Shown piece by piece: positions 23,614-35,600 of a stretch of DNA of 64,000 nt. Made by a program: the position numbers and the translations under genes. Location: positions 8,166,993-8,230,992 of the forward strand of contig OY540814.1 of the NCBI GenBank assembly GCA_961205875.1, read 5' to 3'. Source of the DNA: Sialis fuliginosa. Lineage: Eukaryota; Arthropoda; Insecta; Megaloptera; Sialidae. A model generated the notes under the pieces. That model was given only the letters and a program-made list of their open reading frames with translations. It did not search any database and was not told the origin of the DNA. Positions within the stretch are counted from its first letter, which is position 1, and each line of letters opens with the position of its first letter.

Positions 23614-23828
23614 TACTGGAAAACGGAGAAACTGTGGTTTCTAGTCACTTAAACTAAAAATATATACCTTAACCACAATAAAACAATGTCACTCGACACG
23701 TGTTTCGACTTCACAAGAAGTCCTCATCAGGAGCCTAACAGTTCCAGATGATGAGGACTTCTTGTGAAGTCGAAACACGTGTCGAGTGACATTGTTTTAT
23801 TGTGGTTAAGGTGTATATTTTTAGTTTA
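23614..23828. mobile_element. Hammerhead-bearing fold-back retroposon, 12-bp TSD
   Basis: A 215-bp insertion flanked by a perfect 12-bp repeat AGTATTGTTTAT (23602-23613 and 23829-23840). It interrupts a repeat found uninterrupted near 34570-34670, which confirms insertion. It consists of two nearly identical units in head-to-head inverted orientation (left about 23655-23730, right about 23748-23822), each with a hammerhead-like fold. Confidence 0.75.
23688..23740 (-). ncRNA. Hammerhead ribozyme motif with intact core
   Basis: On the minus strand: CTGATGA core (23730-23724), stem II GACTTC / GAAGTC with TTGT loop (perfect 6 bp), GAAAC, then a palindromic ACACGTGT stem III and a GTC cleavage triplet (C at 23695) followed by GAG that pairs with CTC just before the core (stem I). 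The self-complementary short stem III is as in Penelope-type hammerheads, which are thought to act as dimers. The mirrored plus-strand copy (23741-23790) has A in place of the essential first C of the core, so only this strand looks competent. Confidence 0.7.
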
Positions 23829-24564
23829 AGTATTGTTTATGATTAATTTTTATAACGTATTTTGATTGTTCAATATAGTTACATTGTTTGATTCAATAGT
23901 TTACTTCGGAGGAGTATTGCTTCAATAAAAGAGTAAAAATATGAAACTTTTGTTATTTCTATCGTATTGGTTTGATTTTACACAATTCATTTAAAAAAAA
24001 GTGAAGTTCTTTTTCTTGTTAAATGTAAATGAACTGTTTTTTAGAATTATAAGTTTTGGTCATTTTTACGCTTCATTGACTCGACTACTTTATCAAGAAA
24101 GATGCAGCCCCCTCTGGAACAAATTGCGATTTTTATGATATTTAAATTAATTAAGTTAATTCTATAGAAACGATATTTATTCATTGTTTAGGTATTGTAA
24201 TAAAATTGTAATTAGCAACTGTTTTTATTAGGAAGTTTTTATATTTTTGATGATTATAAGTAAAATTTATATTAGAAAGCTACAGGTTCACTGCTATTGC
24301 AGTTAAATAGGTGTAATTGTGGTTGTAATATATTCCACGTAAATTGTAAGTATTAATTTTAATTTATTTTTTGAATATATGGTTATGTCATTGCAAGAAT
24401 TGATTATCATTTCTAATATGTAGTATTGTGGGTAATCAGTTTCAAACAATAGATGAGTCTGAACAATGTTTTTAAAATAAAATTTATATTTATTATATGT
24501 AAAAATCGGACAAAACTATAAATTTACACTTATGTCAAATTTTCAAATTTTGTAATGTCAGTTT

Positions 24565-25082
24565 TAGACCAAGCTCCCATGACATTTAGTCTACCTCACA
24601 TGACTACTCTGTGAAACTCGGCTTAATTACAGAAAATATACCCGGTAATAACAATCCGGTGGCAGACCGATAAGTTTAGTTAGTTAATATGTTTAATTCA
24701 TTTTTGAAGTCACTAAAAAAGGGGGTTTCTTACCCTGCATGACTATACTTGTTAAAATTTCGTAATATAATCAAAAATGATATATAATTTAAGAAAAATT
24801 TTGTCTTCCTCGTGATTGTCGTTATTAAGTACCTAGCAGACCTAATTCAATGAATTAATTATATCATGTTACTTATCTCCTATGATTACTCGTCCATTTT
24901 TTTCCCAGTGAAAGATTAAATTTACTTCCATATGAAAAAATTTGTCTGCCTCGAAAATTTAACTAACGTAAACCTATCGATCTGCCACCGGATTGTTATT
25001 ACCGGGTATATTTGCTATTATTAAGCCGTGTTTCACAGAGTAGTCATGTGAGGTAGACTAAATGTCATGGGAGCTTGGTCTA
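24565..25082. repeat. Fold-back MITE
   Basis: TAGACCAAGCTCCCATGACA at the left and TGTCATGGGAGCTTGGTCTA at the right. The arms run about 110 bases with few mismatches (including AACAATCCGGTGGCAGA and its inverse). Confidence 0.85.
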
Positions 25083-25280
25083 TTTTGAAATATAGTTATA
25101 ATTAATTCATTAATTCTGAGTAGAACATTTCCGTATTGCTCTTTTTACATTGTTAGATTGATCTTCTATTTTATGTTTTTATATTCTATTGACAACAAGA
25201 CGTGACGAAAGATTTAAAATACATAATAGTCCTTATGATACATAATTACAAATGATCAATAGCTGATGTAGGTATTTATG

Positions 25281-25783
25281 TTAAGGAGGTTGGGAAGTAA
25301 CGTTAAACCAGTAGTAATAAGTTGAACTTTCTTAAAATTGTTTAAATACTCGAAATGAATGAAATACTGAACTCGTTTTTAAGAAAATAAATTTTAAAGT
25401 TCAGTTGTAATACATGGTGTTAAATAACAGTTGGTGAAAAAAAATGGTTCAAAGATAGAAAAATAAAAAAATTCAAGTAAAAAAACAGTAAGATTGATTT
25501 GAACGTTAAGGATATTGTAAAGTATATATTTATGTAATTATTTAAACAAGAATTAGACGTTTCGACCATACCATTATTAAAAAACAATATAAAAAACTCG
25601 AAAAATATGTGAAATGATGTATAAATATTTGAAACTAATGCTTAACGTGGCAACAGCACTGACATTGAAGAATGAAAAATACATGAGTGCAAGTGAGAAA
25701 GACAGGTCATAGATTTAGCAACAGCGAACACTGCATCCTATCCCACCACCTCCCTCCCAAAAGTAATTTCCCAACCTCCTTAA
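25281..25783. repeat. MITE with about 20-bp terminal inverted repeats
   Basis: Ends TTAAGGAGGTTGGGAAGTAA and TTTCCCAACCTCCTTAA; about 503 bp, non-coding. It lies directly against the next fold-back. Confidence 0.75.
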
Positions 25784-25784
25784 T

Positions 25785-26124
25785 GCCCGCTATTATAAAG
25801 AATTTGTTTGGTTGCAAATGCAAATTAGCTCCCAGCTAACGCTATCTGATAGGTGTCAAATTGTTATTAAATTGATCGATATTTTAAAATAGTGGTAATA
25901 AATGTATAATAATGCAAATGCTATTCATTTTATGAGATACACTTGGCAACACTTATTTTAAGTCGCTGATTTCTACTTAATACGCATGCGTTAAAGTCAT
26001 TATATGTTTGATTTCATTCGCTACATCTATGAGTGGTTGTCATTTATATTTAATACCTAGTATATAGCGTTAGCTGGGGGCTAATTTGCATTTGCAGCCA
26101 AGCAAATTCTTTATAATACCGGGC
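25785..26124. repeat. Fold-back MITE next to CCDC34-like gene
   Basis: GCCCGCTATTATAAAGAATT at the left mirrors AATTCTTTATAATACCGGGC at the right, and the arms continue through GCAAATTAGCTCCCAGCTAA. A related element starts near 48053. It ends about 110 bases before the CCDC34-like start codon, so it may overlap the promoter. Confidence 0.8.
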
Positions 26125-26233
26125 ACAAGAAAGATAAAATTATAAACTTAACTAATCTATGTAGGAACATAACTAGAAAGTATTTGTAATATTAGGGTAT
26201 GGAACCTTGTACGTCGAAGCTGTAGTTAGAAGA

Positions 26234-27661
26234 ATGGGTTTTGGGGAATATTTTTTTGCTGAACAAGAACCAAAATTGCTCACAGTACGTTCGCATCTTT
26301 GCGGAGGTTATTCGAATACTTCATTATCAAGTGGATATAATGGTAGCCTCATGCAATCGAGTGCAGGAACTCGAATTTCTGATATATCCAATAGAACTAA
26401 CATAAGAACAGAAGTGCATTACATCAACTCAGCAATATTTATAGAGAAACTTGAAAGTGATAACGATGAACTAGATTCTGTATCCCAGACTGGTAGTATC
26501 GCTCCGCATTCTAATATTTTCGCGGATCATTTCTCTATACCAAAATTGGAGTTATCAACGACGTCTTTAATTTCAACTGAAACGTCTAATATAAGGAGAT
26601 CTCATGCAGGTAGCTACGATGAGTGGTTATCTCTAAAGGAAAAAGAAAAACAATTACGAATAAATAAAGAAAATCAACAGAGAGAAATGCAAGAAGCTGA
26701 AAAACTAAAAAAGTTTCAAATGGAAAAAGAAAATTTCAAGAAATGGTTAGCTGCAAAGAAAGAGAAAGAAAAACAAATGAAGTTGCAATTGGAATTGGAA
26801 CAGAAGAAGTTAAAGTTATTAGAAGAAATAAGAATTAAGAAAAATGAAGAGAACAAGCAAGCGTTTTTAAAGTGGTATAGTACGAAGAAAAATGAAGCTG
26901 AAGGTAATTAGTAAAACGGCCAAGTGCGTGTTGGACACGCACATGATAGGGTTCCTTAGTCATTCTCACTACGATTTATAAAAAAGAGTTTTTCAAAATC
27001 TTTCCTAAACTATTTTTGCTTTAGTGTTCGTTATAATTTTTATTGAAAGTAGGTACTAATTAAAATCTAAATTCTGAAATTTTCTCAGATGTTTTTTCCA
27101 TAACCAAACTGAAAAGCAAACATATCATTACTGAAGGGTTAAAATCAAAAGGTCATAAACATTTTTTGTTGATTTTTAGGAGACCTATGTAAAAACCTCA
27201 ATGGGATAAGTGAATTTTTTTTTTAAATATACTTTTCAGTTTATTGGAAGCGGGTCCAAAAAATGTTTTTTTTTTCAAAAATCTCATTACATCTATTTTT
27301 GGGTTATCAATCTATATCCGTATACCCATTTTCATCTTATTCGGTATAAAATTTATATAGACAGACAGAACAACTATAAGGGTTCCTAGTTTTCTACGGA
27401 ACCCTATAAATGAAGCTCAAGTTAATTAGTTTATTTGTGTTCTGATTGTTACCCGAGAACAGTAATTATTTACTAATTATTAATTTATTAGAGAAGAAGA
27501 AGAAAGAAGATCAAGAAAAACATCTTCAAGTACAGCTAAAAAAATTGCGTGAACAGAAAAGTCATCACGCTTTTGAAGAATGGTTAGAAAAATCTAAATT
27601 CAATCCGAGGCCTGTACCACTTAATATGGGTGTTAAGAGTATGTATAAATTGAAACAATAG
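26234..27661 (+). CDS. CCDC34: CCDC34-like coiled-coil protein
   Basis: Exons 26234-26903 and 27492-27661 join in phase (split Glu codon) to 279 residues. The start is the first in-frame ATG after a stop at 26174; an upstream exon spliced at the AG near 26194 is possible. Residues 1-120 are low in similarity and Ser-rich. From about 130 the protein is a highly charged coiled coil with repeated (Y/F)xxW units: SYDEWLSLKEKEKQ, FKKWLAAKKEKEK, FLKWYSTKKNEA and AFEEWLEKSKFNPRPVP. The last, with its xKPRP-like end, is the signature of the CCDC34 domain. Human CCDC34 acts in sperm flagellum assembly (family knowledge); a similar role here is inference. The intron holds a dispersed repeat. The gene converges on the minus-strand ankyrin gene. 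Confidence 0.75.
26913..27407. repeat. Dispersed GGGTTCC-ended repeat in CCDC34-like intron
   Basis: Begins CGGCCAAGTGCGTGTTGGAC and TAGGGTTCC, ends with GGTTCCTAGTTTTCTACGGA. Related copies lie at 46400-46893, 53965-54750 and 57000-57475 (the last in reverse, ending CTCGCACTTGTCCG). Copies are degenerate and non-coding. This motif family is common in insect genomes. Confidence 0.65.
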
Positions 27662-29447
27662 TTTTGGTTATCAATTAAGGTAGTGCAAACATCATTTAAG
27701 AGTTTAAAAACAAAATCAGAGGACAAAAAGAGCAATGATATCTATCCGAACGTGAAATTTTAAAGAGATCGAGATAATTATCATCAAAGTTTGCAACTTT
27801 TGTACGTATCCACTATATATTATGATCGTTCTCTTAATTTTCATGACTAAACGCTTGAACAGATTTTGATAAAAAAAACTACCAAAAAGCAAAGGGTTAT
27901 TATTCTGACATGTAATAAAAAATTCAAAACCATTGACCGTTTTGTTTTGTATTTGTTTGTATATTTAAAAAACAAAACGGCCAATCATTTTGATTTTTTT
28001 TTATCATATATCAGAATAATAATCTTTTGCTGTTTGATAGTTTTTTAACAAAATCTGTCGAAGTGTTTATTCATAAAATTAAGAAATTAGCCCTAATATG
28101 TACTAATAAAACCATGGAAAGTATTAAATTTTAACAAAGAATCGATATATCGATGGATTGAATAAAATCAACCTGGCAATACTGCACAGCTAGATGTGTG
28201 TCCGGAAGAGAGCGAATTTTCCTGAATTATTATAATATCCGTTTGAAGGTACGCGCGGCTGGTGGCTCTATTTGTTGATGTTTTTGTAATTTGAGAAAAA
28301 ATATTTATAGTATGAGTGTGTTTGTAATAGTCTATATATAGACGGCTACTCCCTGCAACAACGCATATTTTTTCGATATTATACCTTGGTATTATGAGTG
28401 TAACTTTTTGATAGTAGGTACTGTAGCATGGAAACTACCATAAGAATCATTATTCGCATAAATTAATTTTTAAAGGTTTGCGAGGATCAGCTTCTGCAAT
28501 GTTCATTAATCCCAATCCTTGGCACCAAGATATTGAATTATCGTGACAGAAAATTGGATAAACTATACATTATAGTATGGTTCATATATTGCTGAGCTAT
28601 TAAAATGAAAAATAATATAGACTCAGTTTTGTTTTTAGTGTTAACTGTTTTTAATTATATATAGATATTACAGTTTGATAACTACAATATTTTTCATAGA
28701 ATATTTTTTTAATACTAAACATTTTTATTTATTAACATGAATATTAAATTTTTAACAATTAATGTTTACATTTCATTTGGTATAAAATTTTGCAATATAC
28801 TAAAAATCTTTGTTACAGTATGGAAATCATGTTTATCCAAATTTAGTATTTTTTTATTGATGTTATTTATAGTACAAAATGTTATTATTTATTTTATACA
28901 TTAAATAAATTTAATGGTACTACTGCTATATTATTAATGTAAATTTTCAGTAATGATGAAAAACACATCGTATTATAACTTGTATATAATATAAATTGTT
29001 TTAAATTATTCTTTGAATATTGATTCTTCGAAAATAATGATGTAAAATTTAAAATATAATTTTTGACAAAATGTAAGTTTGAGAGTAAATATATGGAATT
29101 AATTAATTAAAGTCTATATAAATCATTATTTCTAACATATAGTATTTTTTATTATAGATACATATGTATGTGCTGTCTTAATAGTATTTTAACAAAAAGT
29201 TTAATATTGTATGAATAAGTAAGTGTTTTCAAAACGTTTCTGCAAATAAAATAAGTGTTTCCCTGGAGATCAGATTGTTTTCAAGATAGACATTGATATT
29301 CTTATCAATAATATTAATAATTCTTTATTAACTTTTAAAATATTTCTTCTTCTTCTTCTTGCATTGATTTATTCATGAAAAAGTAGCTTAATTGTCTGCC
29401 CCCCTTCAAGTATTTTAATTATAGACATTGATAAGAATTATCAGCTT
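27662..29447. other. Convergent intergenic region
   Basis: 3' ends of the CCDC34-like (+) and ankyrin (-) genes face each other. It holds a fold-back at 27856-28072 (GAACAGATTTTGATAAAAAA mirrored by TTTAACAAAATCTG) and, at 29288-29412, a decayed tandem copy of the ankyrin gene's 3' end. No other gene seen; the rest is A/T-rich. Confidence 0.5.
29288..29412 (-). pseudogene. Tandem duplicate of the ankyrin gene's last coding stretch
   Basis: On the minus strand CTTGAAGGGGGGCAGACAAT, AAGCTACTTTTTCATGAATA and GCAAGAAGAAGAAGAAATAT repeat 29541-29418 with small changes, including the trailing ATATCAATGTCTAT. It lies past the stop codon, so it is 3' UTR, and it supplies an AATAAA near 29330. Confidence 0.75.
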
Positions 29448-29627
29448 TTAAAATGTTTCTTCTTCTTCTTGCAGTCGTAAAATATCTGATTTATTCATGA
29501 AATAGTAGCTTGGTTGTCTGCCCTTCAAGTCTTTTAACACTCGTTTAGCACCAGCTTTTGTCAAAACTTTGCTTATCGTTTCAACTTTGTCAACTCCCAT
29601 TGCATAGTGTAGAGCTGTTCGTTCCAG
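29448..29627 (-). CDS. Ankyrin/pseudokinase gene, exon 19 (last, stop codon)
   Basis: Residues about 1596-1654: LERTALHYAMGVDKVETISK, KGRQPSYYFMNKSDILRLQ and a run of four Glu before TF and TAA at 29450-29448. The end of this exon is duplicated just downstream. Confidence 0.88.
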   Translation of the reverse strand: MERTALHYAMGVDKVETISKVLTKAGAKRVLKDLKGRQPSYYFMNKSDILRLQEEEETF

Positions 29628-32600
29628 CTGTAATAATAAAACGATTAAAGGTTAATATTAGTATAAATAAATACACATTTATTTGTAGTCTTACATTATC
29701 TCCAACTTTGAGTGTTTCGGGAAATGCGTTAGCTAAGAAATCAACAATTTCTTCTCGTTGGCATAAAACTGCTACCTGTAACGCACAACGACCGTAATTG
29801 TTTTTCCCCCGAGCTAACAAATGACCACTGCCTGTTTCTTGAACATCTGCCAAGAAATCACGCGTTTGCTCAATGTCACCATTTCTAATAGCATGATGAA
29901 CTCTTTCGCGTTTTTCCTAAAAATATATTTTTTCATTTAAATAGATACCTACATGTTTTTTATAAAATAATTTACCTCAAAAGCTAATATGGAATTAAGA
30001 AAATCTGCTGTTGCACTTTGATTTCTGTCCTGTACAACTTGCAAAATATTATTTTGATTTTCATCAACTGCATCTAATATGTGATCGTATCCTTCTAACA
30101 GAAGTTCTAATAGTTTGTTTGTGTCCCCTGTATTATGATAAATAAAACAATTTAAAATGAAATATCTCGTAAAATAAATGATTTAAAAATACCTCTTGCT
30201 GCAATACCGACAACCCAACGATCAATTTCTGCCGTATTTTCGGACAGACCGGCCTGGACACTGACATCTCTTGCTGTTCGATACAATTCATCACGATATC
30301 CTATATTTACGTCAGCATCTTCAAGTAGTTGAAGAAGAGCTCCACGTCCGTGTGTTCGTGCTGCTGCAAAGTGGACCATGCTTTGACCATGTTCATCCTT
30401 TAAATTGAAATTGAACATCAAATAATTGATTAAAATAAATACGAGGGTGAATCAAATATAAACGTAACACTTAGCCCTGTGCGCGCAATATTGACATATG
30501 ACCATTCCCGCTCCTTTCGGTGTTGGGGGGGGGGGGATGTGAGGAGTGGGGGAAGCAATCGAACAGCGCCGCTCACTTCCGTTATTAGTCATTATCACGA
30601 TGTCTAAGCAAGAGATATCTGTCTCCGTTGCGCAGTGCATTATTATGCATCATCGCTCAGGAAGGTGTAAAACCAAGCGAAATCCACAGGAGATTTTCTG
30701 AACAATTCAAAGAGACAATTTCAAGATCTCGAATGTTTACTTAGCATAAGTAACTCGTGGAGGGTCGTGAGCACGTTGAGAATGAGGTCTATCATCGCCG
30801 ACCCCGCACTAGCATCACAGAAAACAACATTCGCAGTGTTCAATAACTTCTTGAGGGTGACAGGCATTTGGCGGTCGCTGAGATTGCAGATGAGGTCGGG
30901 ATAAGTTATTGTAGCACTTTTGCCAGAAGAGCTAGGATTTAGAAAAGTGTGCGCTAGGTTGGTTCCTCGCAGCAGCCCTGACCAAACAAAAATTGGAGCA
31001 ACTCGGTTGGGAAACATTTAAACACTCCCCCTTTAGCCCAGACCTATCTCCCTGTGACTTTCATGTCTTTGGTCCACTCAAAGAACCTCTGCGACCGACT
31101 TCATTCTACGAGGACGGGATATAAAAAATACCTATTCGTTGGGAAAATGTGTTTTGAAAGCAGGAGACTATGTGGAAAAATGACATGCATTTGTACATTT
31201 TAATATCAAATTTAAAAAAATATTAAAAAAAAGTCTCGTTTATATTTGATTCACTTTCATAATTTAGAACACATACCCTGTCTGAACTACTAAATGCTGA
31301 TTCCGGCCCATCTGGACTAGCTGTTGGATCTTCTGGATCTAATGTGACAACATCGATTGTTCTTGGAGGTGGGTCGTTATTATTTTGACCTTCACCGGAT
31401 CCAGCTATGATTCCTTCATTTGCTTCTATAGTTCTTGTCGCTGTTGATCCACGAGTTTTTGGTCGTGGATTATTGTTGGCAAAATTATAAAGATACGTTG
31501 CTAAATATGCAATTGGATCTTTAGGTCTTTTATTTGCCACTTCTGTTAACCCTTTTATCAGCGGATCACCCAGAGCTAAAATAGATTTAATTCATTTACA
31601 AATGTTATTTATAAGTATGTAATTTAAACATACAGAATGCTAAATAGCGTCCTTCTTCAGTTTGAAAAAGTGGAAATTGTATTTCCGAGTTTTTTTGAAT
31701 TGTCTCTGGAATCAAACATAAAACGCTTTAGTAGAATGTTAATAAAATTGTATGTTTCATAAATCATTTTTAAAAACAAATATTTTTTTATATATATTTT
31801 TACCAAAATTTTGTATCCAAATAATACCTATGTTTATGTATGATAGGAATAAAATAAAGACATATTATTACTTTCACCATTTTAGATAATTTATTAGAAA
31901 AACCTATGTAGATATATAGTATAAAGAAAGCAAACGTGGAAAGCAACACTGCAAACATTGATGTAGCCAACCGACATATTTTTACATTACTAACCTAAAA
32001 CATTCCAAAATTGTGACATCTTCATGCGTTCAGCGTGCCTCAGGACTGCATTGGAGAAAGCCCAAAACATTTAGAAATCCAGCTTTCTTAAATTTACACA
32101 TTAAATATATAATTGAGCAAATTTGTAAAGTGATTCATTCATAAAACTACTATTTACTTATTTACAATATATATATATAATTATAATTAATAGCGACCTG
32201 TAGATGGAGATTTTTTTCGTTTGAACATATTTACAAACATAGATGTCATGTTATTTGAATTTGTTGATGCTTGATCATTTTCTAGTTGTATTAAATTTTC
32301 AACTGCAATTTTGAATTTGTTGAACGTTTGTATTTCTGTAGTCGACAAAGACTGGCTATTACTGACACAAATCACATTTTCATCATCTTGATAAAAAGTT
32401 AATCCCCAAGTTGAACATAAATGATTCAGATTAGACAAGTCCTTGATTAGATTTGGTATTTGAAGACTGGCGGTTATTTTTAATCCATTTCCTATACACT
32501 TAGGTCGTGCTGATAAAAATCCAAAAATACTATCCTTTTTAAATTTTAATTTATCATCTAGATACCTAACAAGTTGAGTTGCTTTAACATAGCAGTACCC

Positions 32601-35600
32601 TATGTTTCCAGCAGTTACTTCTGAAGTTGAAGAGATAATTCTTAGATGGTCAAGTACATTTATCCAAATAGCAACGTCTTCTCTTTTGTTTATAAACACT
32701 CCTCTTCCATAAGGCCAATGTTTTCCGTGTAATCGAAAGTTGTCATTAGATTCTAAACACCAAAGTGGAATCATTAATCCAGCATCTTCCAACATAATTC
32801 TTACTTCTGATGCGTTGTCAAACACTTCATTTAATGTATAATACGTTCCCTTTTCCAGTTCATCTGAACTACAAAGAATTTTAGTAATTTCATCATTAAA
32901 CAGCTGTGCCGTTAACACTTTTTCCACTTCTTCTAGACTACCTATATTTAAATTTAAAGGAAGTTCGGTATTTTCAAAATTTCTGGTATACTCTACGCTT
33001 CCGTCATTTATAAATCTTTTTTCTGGATCTAAATCATAATTTACGACAGTCTTTTCTTTCTCTACGCTAGTAAAAAATAATGATGGTGGTTGAGGTATAA
33101 TTTTTGCACTTACGATGAATCCATGTAACAATTTAATGAAGGGTATCATGAACTCGTGAAATACAAGAAACACATCATAATCGGGTGCTGTTACCCCTTC
33201 TATGAAATCTATTGCTATACCAATACGTATATCTGGATCTAATGGTAGCTTCTTTACGCAAGGCCATATCAAATCGTAAATAGTATGATCCATACGACTA
33301 AGACGAATTTTAACTGCATCGAATGCACGTTGGTGTAAACAATGAGTTACAAGACCTCTGAATGTATATGCTTCATCTAAGGAGACGTTAGATCCACGAC
33401 GAGTTTGTACAACACGAAAACATTTTTGCAGCGTTGGTATGTCTTCTTCATCCACATTTCGACGTGCAGACCACACATCGCCATGGCCAACTAGAGGTGC
33501 ATTAAACACAGTGATTTTGTGAAGTGAAAGGTCCACACGGAGGTTAAAATATTATTGTAAGATAATTAGTTAAAATGCAGTCTTAATTACTATAGTTAAT
33601 CAAAGAGATCAAATGTAAGCATGAACCAGTTAACAGAAAGTTGATATGAAAATATTAAGCAAATATTTAAAGCAAAAACTTGGTAATATTCGAGTACTTA
33701 TGTTTAATGTAGGGGTGTACCGGAATTCACGATTTTATTCCGGTTCCGGTTCCGGTCGGAACTAGTAAATTCCGGCCGGTTTTTCTGGAATTTTTAAAAT
33801 TTATTACTGCTTTCTACTAAGAAATTTATAAATAGTATAGGTTATTTTTGTTTAAAAAATCAAACATAAATATAATAATTATGATATAAGAACATTTTAT
33901 AGCAAAAATTTTAATGAAAACAATCATTTTATAACACAAATGCAGTTTTTTAACATTTTGTGCAGCAAAAGTATGACTGTAATTATAACATTAATAATTG
34001 ACTATAAAAAATAAGTAAATTTTTTTATAATAATATATTAACAAAAATGTCAATATATTACGGACATTAAACTATTACATTACAATTATACAGGATCATA
34101 TCAGGTGGTATAAAACTTGAACAGTTGATCGAAAAAAAAAACGATTATAAAAAGAAAGATCGAGTGAAAATTTTGAAATCAGAGAACAATTTTTCATTAA
34201 AAAATGATCGCAAAGCTTATCGTATTTTCGATAATAAAACAACTCATAACAAAGATACAACGCATTTTATTCATTATTGAATAAAGTACTATATCACAAT
34301 GGGTTCTCAAAATATTAAATAAAAACTCATTTGAGACAACATTTTTGAGAATCTGTAGCTCCCTCATGAAGAGTTTCCGGACGCAAGTTGATATGAACTT
34401 TTTTGCATGAAATTTTTTTCTTAATAAACTTTTCAAGTTTGTTCTACCTGATATGACTCTCCCTGTATAACAAAGAATTTTGAAAATTTTCAATTGTAAT
34501 GGTGTAAAAATAAGACTGTTTTTGGAGAAAACGTATAGCCCTAAGTACGTTTTCTCCAAAAACATTTCCTGCCTCCGAGAATAACCTCTCCGAATAGACT
34601 AATGCATACTATCTGAACTTATACTTAGCTAGTGGTATTAAGATAATGCAGTATTGTTTATGATACATGCACTATAATAGTAATGTATTGGTGCTTTTAT
34701 TTCGAATAGTAGGCATTCTTTTATCTGTAAAAATTTTATAACATCTGTATTGTGAATACGTCTAGATGCTCTTTGTGATTTATCACTTTTATAATTTGAC
34801 ACTAGAAATGTAATTAGTAATTAGATTTGATCAAGAAGAATGTATGATATACAAACAACTTAAAACAATTGCTCTTAAGAAGCTGTAAAAGTTATACGAT
34901 TTGTAAAAAATAATATTTTTTTATAATATAATGTAGGACTCTACGCCTCTACTATTTAAGAAATACCATATAAAATAATAGAATATTAATTTTAATCTAG
35001 TAAAAAGTATATTGTTTTAATTATTATTGTTAATTAAAATATAATTTTTTGTAAATTCCGGCGATTCCGGTTCCGGTACACCTCTAGTTTAATGCAATAT
35101 AAAATATTATTTATATAGGTATAACATATATAACTTTAATATCTTTAGATATTAGTATATTAGTAATACGAACTCAGTGTGGACAATGTACTTGTATGTA
35201 CAATATAAAGAGGTTTAAAAATATATATAAATATAAAAGTAAATACTTATTTATTTTTGTAAATAATTTTACTGTGCTCTTTAAAACTGAACTTGAAGTT
35301 TTTAGTTAAATTTTCAAATTAAGCATTATACTCATTATAGAAAACTTACTACTTCATAGATTAGACGTGCATTATATAAAACATGGAAAACTTATATAAC
35401 TTTTTTGTAAAATTCATGCAAATGCATTATTTATTAATCAAACCAGTCTCCATGCAATAAAACGTGAATAAATTTTAATCAGTAGTAAATATTACGTGTG
35501 TACTTTGTTACCTTTGTCGGTTAACATTTTGTCTGCTATTATTTCAGTAGCTCCAAAATCCCGTAATAAAGATTTATGTGACATTTCATCAGAGTTGTTT

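Larger units (their letters stand above)
22427..26233. other. Intergenic between PSME3 copy 3 and CCDC34-like gene, transposon-rich
   Basis: No gene seen. It holds a fold-back arm copy (23140-23455), a hammerhead-bearing retroposon (23614-23828), and three fold-backs (24565-25082, 25281-25783, 25785-26124). The open frame at 22515-22856 is not similar to any family I know. Confidence 0.5.

Noticed and set aside
33490-33536. GTG at 33536 as the start of the kinase frame
   Set aside because: Eukaryotic start at GTG without an upstream ATG is unlikely; a TAA lies upstream at 33554 and an in-phase splice acceptor is present at 33492-33491.
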